DNA from: Microbacterium sp. SSM24
GTDB taxonomy: Bacteria > Actinomycetota > Actinomycetes > Actinomycetales > Microbacteriaceae
Assembly: GCF_025989145.1 (NCBI RefSeq)
Contig: NZ_JAPDNQ010000001.1
Coordinates: 1,798,001 to 1,862,000, forward strand
DNA length: 64,000 bases
Direction of reading: 5' to 3'
Shown: in pieces, positions 41,195 to 48,236 of the stretch
Position numbering within the stretch: the stretch's first letter is position 1
Layout of the letters: each line of letters opens with the position of its first letter
The notes under the pieces: generated by a model
What the model was told of the DNA's origin: nothing
The model's database searches: none
What the model saw: the letters and a program-made list of their open reading frames with translations, nothing else
Program-made: the position numbers and the translations under genes

Positions 41195-41230
41195 GTGCGG
41201 GGGAGGTGTGGCGAGCTCCTTCCCCCGCAC
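41195..41230 (+). terminator. Hairpin between pilin and sortase genes (attenuator candidate)
   Basis: GTGCGGGGGA (41195-41204) pairs perfectly with TCCCCCGCAC (41221-41230) around a 16-base loop. It begins 18 bp after the pilin stop and 62 bp before the sortase ATG. No T-tract follows. Partial termination here would give more pilin than sortase, as expected for a structural subunit; this role is inference. Confidence 0.65.
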
Positions 41231-41291
41231 GGCCCATCCGCGGCGAGCTGTCCGCTCCTCGCCCCTCGGTCCGAACCCGAACTGGACTTCC

Positions 41292-42221
41292 ATGACACTG
41301 CTCGAGACACCCGTTCCGGCGGCCGCGCCCGCGCGACCGACCTCGCCATCTGCGCGCGACGCCCGCTGGGGCTGGGCGCAGAGCATGGTCATGCTCATCG
41401 CCGTGATCGGCGTCGGCATCCTGGTCTATCCGATGGCGGCGTCCTGGTCTGCCGCCCTCAAGCACGACACCGACGTCGACGGCTACACGCGCACCATCGA
41501 CAGCATCCCGTCCGAGGAGCTCGATGAACGCGTCGCCGAGGCGCGCGAGTACAACGCGAGCCTTCCGTCCGATCTGCTTCGCGATCCGTACGCGCTCGGC
41601 GCCGACGGCCAGCAGACGGCCGTGGGCGAGGGCAGTGACGCCTACTTCGCTCAGCTCACGGTGCCGGGCACCGACGCGATGGGGCGCGTGCGCATCCCCG
41701 CGATCGATCTCGACCTCCCCATCTTCCACGGCACCGACGAGGCGACTCTCGCGCGAGGCGTCGGACACCTCTACGGCTCGGCGCTTCCCGTCGGCGGCGT
41801 CGGCACCCACTCCGTCCTGGCCGGGCACAACGGGTACGTTCAGGCGACCCTGTTCGATGACATCGACGAGCTCCAGGAGGGCGACTCCATCGTCGTCAGC
41901 ACGATGGGAGAGGACCTCTACTACGAGGTCGATCAGACGCAGATCGTGCTCCCCGACCAGAGCGACGCGCTCCGTCCGGAGCCGGGCCATGACTACCTCA
42001 CCCTGGTCACCTGCACCCCGACCGGCGTCAACACGCACCGGCTGCTGGTCCGCGCGGAGCGCGTCGCGGCGCCGACCGGCGAGCAGACCCGCTCCGTGAT
42101 CGCCGACGATGCAGACGCGGCGGGGTTCCCCTGGTGGGCGATCATCCTCGTCGGCGTTCCGACCGTCGCCTTCTTCGCAGTCACGCCGCGGCGGCGCCGA
42201 GCCGTGCCGAGCCAGTCATGA
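41292..42221 (+). CDS. Class C (pilin-polymerising) sortase
   Basis: 309 residues. An N-terminal membrane helix (SMVMLIAVIGVGILVYPMAASW), the lid-like DPYALG segment near residues 97-102, catalytic His in LAGHNGY (about H177), Cys in TLVTCTPTGVNTHRL (C241) and Arg R250. A C-terminal membrane helix (WWAIILVGVPTVAFFAVTP) is typical of class C. It joins pilin subunits through the LPLTG Thr and the pilin-motif Lys. The ATG at 41292 lies downstream of the hairpin; an earlier GTG at 41208 would fall within the hairpin and is less likely. The stop overlaps the next gene. Confidence 0.93.
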   Translation: MTLLETPVPAAAPARPTSPSARDARWGWAQSMVMLIAVIGVGILVYPMAASWSAALKHDTDVDGYTRTIDSIPSEELDERVAEAREYNASLPSDLLRDPYALGADGQQTAVGEGSDAYFAQLTVPGTDAMGRVRIPAIDLDLPIFHGTDEATLARGVGHLYGSALPVGGVGTHSVLAGHNGYVQATLFDDIDELQEGDSIVVSTMGEDLYYEVDQTQIVLPDQSDALRPEPGHDYLTLVTCTPTGVNTHRLLVRAERVAAPTGEQTRSVIADDADAAGFPWWAIILVGVPTVAFFAVTPRRRRAVPSQS

Positions 42222-42847
42222 CGGTCGTCGCCGAGGTGCGGCCTGCGACGGATGCCACGGCGGACGCGACCGGCGGCAGGGGGGCGCCGGCGGTGGCCGA
42301 GCACGTGCCGGCGGCACCGGCGCCTCGTCGCAGGCGATTCGTCCTGCTGATCCTCAGTCTCGTCTTCGTCGCCGTCGGACTCGTGCTGTTCTGCGCTTCG
42401 CTCCTTGCGCCTCAGCTGGTGGACAAGGTCACGGGCGAGGCGAAGGTGGCGATCCAGACGCAGGTGCAAGAGGTCGTCACACCCGGCGCGCTTCCCGAGA
42501 TCCGCCTCGGCGGGGAGGGTGGAGTGCGCGATCTCGATCGGTGCGACGGCACGTTCACCGAGATGATCGGCTATCGGGTCGATGAGGTGCTGCCGCTCTA
42601 CGCGGCGCACAACTTCTGCGGCGGAGACGTCATCCTCGGCTGGGAACTCGGCCAGCGGGTGCGCGTGGTCGGCACAGACACCGTCTACGAGGTGGTGGAG
42701 GAGCGCCAGACGCCCAAGTGGTCGCACGTGGAGAAACTGCGGGGAATGGCCGGCGAGTTCATGTTGCAGACCTGCTTCTACGGCGAGAACAGGATGCGAT
42801 TCCTCGCCCTGGCGCCGGTGGCCGAGGAGCCCTCGGCGGGCGGGTGA
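42218..42847 (+). CDS. Membrane-anchored protein with a sortase-like catalytic triad pattern
   Basis: 209 residues. One membrane helix near residues 41-65 (FVLLILSLVFVAVGLVLFCASLL) is followed by an external domain. That domain contains YAAHNFCGGD (H131), VRVVGTDTVYEVVEERQ, and MLQTCFYGENRMRFLAL (C186, R192/R194), matching the sortase order His, beta strands, TLxTC, Arg. The His-Cys spacing is 55 residues instead of about 64, and the domain is only about 140 residues. It could be a small housekeeping-like sortase anchoring the finished pilus, or an accessory protein. Two further Cys (RCDG, NFCGG) may pair. It overlaps the class C sortase gene by 4 bp and ends the operon. Confidence 0.55.
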   Translation: MTVVAEVRPATDATADATGGRGAPAVAEHVPAAPAPRRRRFVLLILSLVFVAVGLVLFCASLLAPQLVDKVTGEAKVAIQTQVQEVVTPGALPEIRLGGEGGVRDLDRCDGTFTEMIGYRVDEVLPLYAAHNFCGGDVILGWELGQRVRVVGTDTVYEVVEERQTPKWSHVEKLRGMAGEFMLQTCFYGENRMRFLALAPVAEEPSAGG

Positions 42848-42913
42848 CCCCATGCCGTGGGGCGCCGCGATCGCGGCATCCGTTCCGGCGTCCGCACCGA
42901 TTGCCGCGTGGTT

Positions 42914-42943
42914 CGTCATGATCGTGCGTCCTTCTGCGTCTTG
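42914..42943 (+). promoter_or_regulatory. Shared-signature promoter 6 (before the sigma fusion gene)
   Basis: CGTCAT at 42914-42919, 18-bp spacer, GTCTTG at 42938-42943. The gene's GTG is 54 bp downstream. Presence of the signature in front of a sigma gene suggests autoregulation. Confidence 0.6.
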
Positions 42944-42996
42944 AAAGTGTGCCCGGTCCATAGGCCGCGGCCGGGCAACCCTTTCAGGAGCCAGCT

Positions 42997-45156
42997 GTGA
43001 CAATCACGAATCGATCCGAGCGAGACCGCGAGGAGTCCGACGAGAGCTCCGACGAGCAGCTGGTCGACGCCGCCCGTGCGGGAGACACCGCGGCGTACGC
43101 GACGCTGTGGGAGCGGCACGAGGGGGCGGCGCGGCGCGCGGCACGCGCGATCACCTCCGCCTTCGACCCCGACGACGTGGTCAGTGAGGCGTTCGCATCC
43201 GTCCTGAGCGCCATTCAGCGCGGCGGCGGACCCACCGACGCCTTTCGCCCGTACCTGTTCGCGACCATCCGCAACGTGGCGGCGATGTGGGGACGCAAAG
43301 GTCGCCCGCTCGCGCTCGATACGCTTCCCGACCACGTCCTGGCCGACGGCGCCGGTGATCCCTTCGAGTCGATGTCGGAGCGCTCGACGATCGCCCACGT
43401 CTTCAAGTCCCTTCCCGCCAGGCACCGCACGCTGCTGTGGTACCTCGAGGTCGAGGGCATGAAGCCGCGCGAGATCGCCCCGCTGATGGGCCTGACTCCG
43501 AACGCCGTGTCCGCGCTGTCCTATCGGGCGCGGGAGGGGTTCCGGCAGGCCTGGTTGGAGTCGCACATCGCGGAGCCCGGTCGGCCCGAGGAATGCCGGT
43601 GGTTCTGCGAGCGCGTGGTCGTCCAGGGAAAGCGCACCCTGGCCCGGTCCGACATCGCGCGGTTCAACGCCCATCTGCGCACATGCCGCGGCTGCCAGAT
43701 CGTCGCCGCCGACATCGAGAACGTGTCTCGGCGACTCCGCGCCATCGTTCTCCCCCTCATCCTCGGGGGCACCGCCGCGACCGCGTACCTCGCAGACGCG
43801 GGCAGCGTGCCCGCCTCGGCGGCGTCGTGGACGATGACCGACCCGGGCGGCGATTCCGGCATCCCCGTCGTGACCCACAGGGCGAACGAGGGAACCACGA
43901 TTCTCGGCGGCACGACGGCGCCGGTGGTCGAGACGGGGAAGCACGTCGGCGCCGGCGTCGCCGTTGCCGCGACGCTGACGACCGCGGCCGTCGTCGCCGC
44001 GGGCGCCCTTCTCATCACCGTCACCTCCGCGTTCTCGGTCATTCCACCGGTCGAGGCGTCCATGCCGTCCAGCGCCGCTCAGGCCGCGGCGGCGCCGTCC
44101 GCGACGCCGACCGCTCCCTCGGCGACCGCTCCCTCGACGACCGACGGAACCCCCACCACGACGTCGCCGGGTGGGCGGCGGACGGAGGAGCCCATCGCGC
44201 CTTCCGTCGCCGACGCCGTGCATGAGCCTTCGCCGCCCGCGAGTGCACCGGCACCCGGACCGAGGCCGACGCCGAAGCCGACGCCGACCACGACGCCGCC
44301 CGCCGAGCCGCCTTTCCGGTTCACCCAGAGCATCGTCTCGGGCGCGACGGTGCCGGATGTCGTGAAGGGTTCGGGCATTCCCGGAGCGTGGGTGAGCATC
44401 CGCGATGAGGACGACGTCGTGCTCTTCGAGACGACCATCGCCGAGGACGGAACCTTCGTCGCCGATGTGTCGGGAACTCTGCTGCACCAGGGGATGAGCA
44501 TTCACGCGTTCCAGACCGTGGCGGCGACCGGTCGCGTCCAGGCCGCTCTGGTGATGGGGCCTTTGACCTTCGCCGAGCCCGTGCTGTCGCCGGGAGCGCA
44601 CGCGGCGGAGTTCGAGTACGAGAGCGTCTACGACGACTCCGAAGAAAGGTGGTCGTGCGGCAGGATCCCCATCACCGTGACGGGTGAACCGGGCGCATGG
44701 GTGGAGATCGTCGTCGACGACCACGACATCCAGATCGTCCAGCTCGAGGACGGTGTTCACGAGGGGTTCGTCTCTGCGGCTCACCGACCCGACCATCGCG
44801 TGTCGCTTCGCTACGTGGACCCGATCACGGGGCGTTCCGGACTCTCGGTCGATCACGAGATCGTTCTTTCCGACAGCGGCTCGTTCGGTGAGTCCGCCCC
44901 CGAGGCCCCCGCGCCGCCGACCGGGCTGCCGCCGGCCGGGCTGTCGTCGACCGAGCAGCCTCCGAGCCAGCAGCAGTCGGCCGGTCAGGAGTCGGCCGGT
45001 CTGGAGCCGGCCGCGCAGGAGGCGACCGGTCCGGAGCCGGCCGCGCCGCCCGCCGCGCAGCCCACCGAGCCGCCGCCCGCCGCGCAGCCTGCCGAGCAGC
45101 CCGCGGTCGACGCAGACGTCGACACCGCCCCTAGCACTCCCACGGCGGCGCCCTAG
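42997..45156 (+). CDS. ECF sigma factor fused to zinc-anti-sigma-like, membrane and extracellular domains
   Basis: 719 residues. Residues 20-190 are an ECF sigma factor: region 2 (LWERHEGAARRAARAITSAFDPDDVVSEAFASV) and region 4 (MKPREIAPLMGLTPNAVSALSYRAREGFRQAW). Residues 228-235 carry HLRTCRGC, the H-x3-C-x2-C zinc motif of anti-sigma domains. Membrane helices lie near 250-268 and 310-345. A Pro/Thr linker (about 360-440), a beta-rich domain (440-640) and an Ala/Pro/Glu/Gln-rich tail follow, apparently outside. Sigma and its control domain are thus one chain, comparable to C-terminally extended actinobacterial ECF groups (ECF52/53, as I recall). Release by proteolysis is inferred. GTG start with CAGGAG upstream; no frameshift seen. 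Confidence 0.85.
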   Translation: MTITNRSERDREESDESSDEQLVDAARAGDTAAYATLWERHEGAARRAARAITSAFDPDDVVSEAFASVLSAIQRGGGPTDAFRPYLFATIRNVAAMWGRKGRPLALDTLPDHVLADGAGDPFESMSERSTIAHVFKSLPARHRTLLWYLEVEGMKPREIAPLMGLTPNAVSALSYRAREGFRQAWLESHIAEPGRPEECRWFCERVVVQGKRTLARSDIARFNAHLRTCRGCQIVAADIENVSRRLRAIVLPLILGGTAATAYLADAGSVPASAASWTMTDPGGDSGIPVVTHRANEGTTILGGTTAPVVETGKHVGAGVAVAATLTTAAVVAAGALLITVTSAFSVIPPVEASMPSSAAQAAAAPSATPTAPSATAPSTTDGTPTTTSPGGRRTEEPIAPSVADAVHEPSPPASAPAPGPRPTPKPTPTTTPPAEPPFRFTQSIVSGATVPDVVKGSGIPGAWVSIRDEDDVVLFETTIAEDGTFVADVSGTLLHQGMSIHAFQTVAATGRVQAALVMGPLTFAEPVLSPGAHAAEFEYESVYDDSEERWSCGRIPITVTGEPGAWVEIVVDDHDIQIVQLEDGVHEGFVSAAHRPDHRVSLRYVDPITGRSGLSVDHEIVLSDSGSFGESAPEAPAPPTGLPPAGLSSTEQPPSQQQSAGQESAGLEPAAQEATGPEPAAPPAAQPTEPPPAAQPAEQPAVDADVDTAPSTPTAAP

Positions 45157-45388
45157 GCCCCTCACGCCCTTCGCCGCACAACACCGCTGAGGCTTCGACG
45201 GCCGCGTACGTCACGTTCGGCCCTGCTGGCGCATCTGAGAGAGATCAGTGATGCGCCGCGGTGCACGCGCGCGGGCCAGCGAGTCGACTCATGCCGCCAC
45301 GCGACGCCGGATGCATCCGGTAGGGAGGCCGGTCATGACGAGTGGAATCCGCCGTTGCGAACGCGGCCACGATTTCTCGTGGCCCCCG

Positions 45389-45417
45389 CGTCATATTCCT
45401 GCAGTCGCGTCGTCCTG
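45389..45417 (+). promoter_or_regulatory. Shared-signature promoter 7 (no gene directly downstream)
   Basis: CGTCAT at 45389-45394, 17-bp spacer, GTCCTG at 45412-45417. Matches the signature exactly in the -35-like half. Downstream there is a hairpin-rich stretch rather than a recognisable gene. Confidence 0.55.
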
Positions 45418-45423
45418 CATTAC

Positions 45424-45534
45424 GAGGTCGTTTCCCATGACGACCTGCCGGCAATCGCCGGCAGTACTCCGGGGGGAGTACTGATGCCGTCCCACCGGCA
45501 TCACGAGGGGCGGGCTCTGGGGTGCCCGCCCCTC
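45424..45534 (+). ncRNA. Candidate small RNA, about 110 nt
   Basis: Starts 6-7 bp after promoter 7. It contains a 9-bp perfect stem (CAGTACTCC 45462-45470 with GGAGTACTG 45475-45483, four-base loop) and ends in an 11-bp perfect hairpin (45505-45534). A 15-codon frame (45437-45484, MTTCRQSPAVLRGEY) lies inside and stops in the first hairpin. GGGGGGAG in that hairpin could act as a sequestered ribosome site for the overlapping ATG at 45484, but the frame after it is Arg/His/Pro-rich and not protein-like. No known RNA family is recognised. Confidence 0.4.
45505..45534 (+). terminator. Strong hairpin, terminator-like
   Basis: GAGGGGCGGGC (45505-45515) pairs perfectly with GCCCGCCCCTC (45524-45534), eight-base loop. 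No T-tract, as is common in high-GC actinobacteria. Likely end of the small RNA candidate. Upstream, 45157-45388 shows no gene or strong signal. Confidence 0.6.
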
Positions 45535-45597
45535 ACGCGTACCCCGGCCGTTCGGCGCTTCGGCACACGACGGCGCGGGGCGCCGGACGAAGAGGGG

Positions 45598-45630
45598 CTG
45601 GTCGGTGCGGTGGGAGACAGCACCGACCAG
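45598..45630 (+). terminator. Second perfect 11-bp hairpin
   Basis: CTGGTCGGTGC (45598-45608) pairs with GCACCGACCAG (45620-45630), 11-base loop. It lies 64 bp after the previous hairpin and about 205 bp before promoter 8. It could be a back-up terminator or a structured part of a longer leader. A weaker stem CCGTC/GACGG sits at 45732-45747. Confidence 0.45.
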
Positions 45631-45834
45631 CCGGAATCGTGGCGTGGGAGATCACGCTCATCGATTCGAGGACCGTTCGCCGCGCATGGGGAGTGCGGCG
45701 AAGCGCCTCACAGGTACAGACATCGTGAGCCGTCGAATATGACGGCGCGCGCAGGTTTCACCTGTCCGAGCGGTGAGATTCCCGGCGACCCCGTGCGCGA
45801 TCGGATGCCGCTTTCCTCCCAGCTTGGCGTCACG

Positions 45835-45864
45835 CGTCATACCCGGCGCCTTTGTGGAGTCCTT
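45835..45864 (+). promoter_or_regulatory. Shared-signature promoter 8 (before the short sigma paralogue)
   Basis: CGTCAT at 45835-45840, 18-bp spacer, GTCCTT at 45859-45864. Like promoter 6 it has an 18-bp spacer, and both are followed by a similar TGTGCCCG block. The start codon lies 45 bp further on. Confidence 0.6.
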
Positions 45865-45908
45865 CGAATGTGCCCGTGTGCTGTTCGACGGGTCAAGGGG
45901 GACGTTTA

Positions 45909-46700
45909 TTGACTGAATTCGTTAGCGACGACCGTGGTGCAAGGGCGGGAGATCTCGAAAGAACGGATGCTGAGCTCATTGAGGCGACGCGTGGGGGGGA
46001 TCGCGACGCGTTCGCCTCGTTGTGGCGTCGCCACCTCGACGGCGCTCTCAAAGTGGCGCGGTCGGTCACGCGCCGGTTCGACCCCGACGACCTCGCGTCG
46101 GAGGCATTTGCGAGGGTCTATCGTGCGCTCCGGGCCGGCAACGGTCCCGATGAGTCGCTCATGCCCTACTTGGCGGCGACGATCCGCAACACCGCGGCGA
46201 CCTGGGGCTCCCGGACGAAGGAGATCGCGGTCGAGGATCCGACGGCGTACCAGGACAGCGAAGAGGCGGTCCAGTCAGCTGCGGAACGCGATTCCCTGGT
46301 GACGACCGCGTTCCTCGCGCTTCCCGAGCGATGGCGCGAGGCGCTGTGGTACTCCGAGGTCGAGGGGTACACGGCGGCGGAGATCGGGGACGCCCTCGAT
46401 CTCTCCGCGAATGCCGCGGCCGCGCTCACCTATCGGGCGCGTGAGGGACTGCGGACCGCGTGGGTGCAGGCTCACCTCGACGTCGACGCCATCCACCCGG
46501 AATGCCGGTTCGTCGGAAGGAACCTCGGCGCCTACGCGCGTGGTGCGGTGACCGCGCCCGTGCGCAAACGGATCGAGCGACACCTGCGACAGCGCCACGA
46601 CTGCACCGAACTCGCGCGCGAGGCGGCCGATGTCGCCCGCCGGCTGGAGATGACCCCCCTCATGGGGAGCATTGTCGCGGGCACCTTCCGGGAAGTCTGA
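45909..46700 (+). CDS. ECF sigma factor, short paralogue of the fusion sigma
   Basis: 263 residues if it starts at the TTG at 45909, which has AAGGGGGA 6-13 bp upstream; no ATG fits. It is clearly related to the N-terminal third of the 42997 product: LWRRHLDGALKVARSVTRRFDPDDLASEAFARV, YLAATIRNTAATWGSR, WYSEVEGYTAAEIGDALDLSANAAAALTYRAREGLR. Where the fusion has HLRTCRGC this has HLRQRHDC, so the first Cys is lost and zinc binding is doubtful. The chain stops at GSIVAGTFREV, where the other enters its first membrane helix. It would be a soluble sigma without the membrane tether. Confidence 0.8.
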   Translation: MTEFVSDDRGARAGDLERTDAELIEATRGGDRDAFASLWRRHLDGALKVARSVTRRFDPDDLASEAFARVYRALRAGNGPDESLMPYLAATIRNTAATWGSRTKEIAVEDPTAYQDSEEAVQSAAERDSLVTTAFLALPERWREALWYSEVEGYTAAEIGDALDLSANAAAALTYRAREGLRTAWVQAHLDVDAIHPECRFVGRNLGAYARGAVTAPVRKRIERHLRQRHDCTELAREAADVARRLEMTPLMGSIVAGTFREV

Positions 46701-46715
46701 AAGATTCCTCTATCG

Positions 46716-46744
46716 CGTCATGATCGCGCTGATCGGCGGTCTCT
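46716..46744 (+). promoter_or_regulatory. Shared-signature promoter 9
   Basis: CGTCAT at 46716-46721, 17-bp spacer, GTCTCT at 46739-46744. It lies 15 bp after the stop of the short sigma gene, reading into the gap. Confidence 0.45.
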
Positions 46745-46808
46745 TATGTATCGCCCTAACGGGAGCGCGCGTTCTCGCGCGTAACAGAGCGAGAATCTGC
46801 CATCCTCG

Positions 46809-46837
46809 CGTCACGATGGGCGAGTTTCGTCGTCCTT
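46809..46837 (+). promoter_or_regulatory. Shared-signature promoter 10
   Basis: CGTCAC at 46809-46814, 17-bp spacer, GTCCTT at 46832-46837. An ATG at 46843 falls where transcription should start, so a leaderless 23-codon frame (46843-46914) is possible. Confidence 0.4.
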
Positions 46838-46996
46838 TATCTATGAAGCGTCATGCGAGGTGGCGCTCCCCGCGGCAGCGTTTCGGGTGTGCTGCCGCAG
46901 AGCGCGCCGGGTGACGGTCACCCCCAGGACCTCCCCGGCGCGCTCACTCCTCGTACCCCGTCCTGCGGCTCGGAGCGATTCTCGCGAGCGGGAAGG

Positions 46997-47035
46997 GCGG
47001 GGAGGCGGTGCAACCCCAGGCCGCCGCCTCCCCGC
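46997..47035. terminator. Bidirectional terminator hairpin
   Basis: GCGGGGAGGCGG (46997-47008) pairs perfectly with CCGCCTCCCCGC (47024-47035) around a 15-base loop. It lies between rightward promoters 9/10 and the leftward TetR gene and could end transcription from both sides. Confidence 0.65.
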
Positions 47036-47171
47036 GACCGAGCGTGAATCCCACATTCGCGCTCGGCTCGGGAGAGCCCATGAGGCGCCGGACTGCGGAA
47101 TCCGGCGCACCTCCCATAGGCAGGACTCCGCGCCGCCTCGAACATGACGCGCGGCCGGCGTATCGGTGCGA

Positions 47172-47939
47172 TCAGTGGGAGGCGTTCTCGGTGAAGGCCG
47201 CGTAGACGCCGTAGACCGCGAGGCCCGCCACGTGCCATTCGTCGGGACCTTCGGGCCCGAGTGATACGACACGCGGCCGGTCGACACCGGCGGGATCGAT
47301 GCGGCGGTGATCGCTCATGCCGTCGATGACGGCCATGACGGCCACCGCGAGGTCCTTCTCGGTGAGACCCTGAACCATGCGGATCCCGAGTGCGTCGTTG
47401 AGCCGTCCGTAGACCGCGGCCATCCGCTCGATGTAGCGCTCCTCGAGCTCTCCGAGAAGCGCCCGGATCCCGTCGCCTCCGGGCACGGCGTCACCGCTCG
47501 TCAGCGCGGCCGACAGCGTGCGATAGGTCCGCCAGGTCAGCGACTCCTCGACGGCCACGATGTTGTGTGCGGCCGTGTGGCGGATGACCGTGCGCAGCGC
47601 GGCCTGGCGTGCGGCCTCGCGCGCGTCGTCGGTGTCGGCGGTGGAGCCGGAGATCGCGTGCTCCAGGAGTGCGAGCGTCTCGCCGTCGAAGCCGGCCTCG
47701 AAGCCGGGATCCGCGTCGAACAGAGCACGCACGAGATCGGCGATGAAGGCGCCGCGATCCGGCCAGATGCGGAACACCGTCGATCGGGGAACGCCCGCTG
47801 CGCGGATGAGGTCTTCGAGTTCGAGATTGGCGTAGTCGAGGTGGAGTCCCTCGGCCGTGACGCGGTCGATCGCGGTCGCGAGCATGAGCGCGCGTGTCTC
47901 GCCTGCGGGTCTCCGCATGCGCGGTTCGAGGTTGGACAC
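47172..47939 (-). CDS. TetR/AcrR-family transcriptional regulator
   Basis: 255 residues from the GTG at 47939. The N-terminal TetR helix-turn-helix is NLELEDLIRAAGVPRSTVFRIWPDRGAFIADLVRALF, with PDRGAF in place of the usual PSKEAL. The remaining 190 residues form a diverged helical ligand domain. The target is not obvious: the nearest divergent gene encodes a small beta-rich protein about 300 bp away. The GAGACT-GCA-AGTCTC inverted repeat at 48098 in that gap is a possible operator. It lies outside the shared-signature region. Confidence 0.82.
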   Translation of the reverse strand: MSNLEPRMRRPAGETRALMLATAIDRVTAEGLHLDYANLELEDLIRAAGVPRSTVFRIWPDRGAFIADLVRALFDADPGFEAGFDGETLALLEHAISGSTADTDDAREAARQAALRTVIRHTAAHNIVAVEESLTWRTYRTLSAALTSGDAVPGGDGIRALLGELEERYIERMAAVYGRLNDALGIRMVQGLTEKDLAVAVMAVIDGMSDHRRIDPAGVDRPRVVSLGPEGPDEWHVAGLAVYGVYAAFTENASH

Positions 47940-48097
47940 GGTCTGATTATCGCTTGCTCAGGACCTCGCCGGGCGCACACCGCAGGTCGATCGCGGTGCC
48001 GGGTCCCCACAACCCGGCACCGGCACGGTCCGTGCGGCTGCGCATTCCTCGTCGGACCGCCGTGCCCTCACCCCCCGGCGAGCACTCTGACACTCTA

Positions 48098-48112
48098 GAG
48101 ACTGCAAGTCTC
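48098..48112. promoter_or_regulatory. Inverted repeat in the TetR-divergent gap
   Basis: GAGACT-GCA-AGTCTC, a perfect 6-bp inverted repeat with a 3-bp centre, lies 159 bp before the TetR start and 125 bp before the next rightward gene. It is the only symmetric site in this 297-bp gap and may be an operator; nothing else is seen there. Confidence 0.3.
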
Positions 48113-48236
48113 ATGTTTCAAATCTCAGTTGCGGATACTGACATCCACGCGCGACGGAACCCCCGGCGCGCGCGCGAACCGAGCAGAATGGGCCTCCACG
48201 GCTGCGACGGGCAGCGGCATCCGGAGGGGGCGACGC

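Larger units (their letters stand above)
46701..47171. other. Gap without a gene between convergent units; tandem promoter signatures and a terminator
   Basis: 471 bp, richer in A/T at its left end than the neighbours. It holds two rightward shared-signature sites (46716, 46809) and a 12-bp-stem terminator hairpin (46997-47035). Short frames start near both sites (for example 46843-46914, 23 codons, beginning MKRHARWRSP right at the expected transcript start), but none resembles a known protein. One or two small transcripts are likely. Confidence 0.45.

Noticed and set aside
39396..42038. 880-codon minus-strand open frame opposite the pilin and sortase genes
   Set aside because: It is opposite genes with complete pilin and sortase hallmarks, is Arg/Gly/Val/Asp-rich with no domain, and long antisense frames are expected in GC-rich DNA.
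41208..42221. Earlier GTG start for the class C sortase
   Set aside because: It lies inside the 41195-41230 hairpin and adds a Pro/Arg-rich segment unlike sortase N-termini; the ATG at 41292 fits the family.
42852..42947. 31-codon hydrophobic frame between the sortase-like gene and the sigma fusion
   Set aside because: No ribosome site; it overlaps the promoter signature at 42914-42943, which explains the sequence better.
45484..45912. 142-codon frame after the GGGGGGAG block in the sigma gap
   Set aside because: His/Arg/Pro/Gly-rich with no fold-like pattern, contains the terminator hairpins and runs into the next gene's ribosome site.
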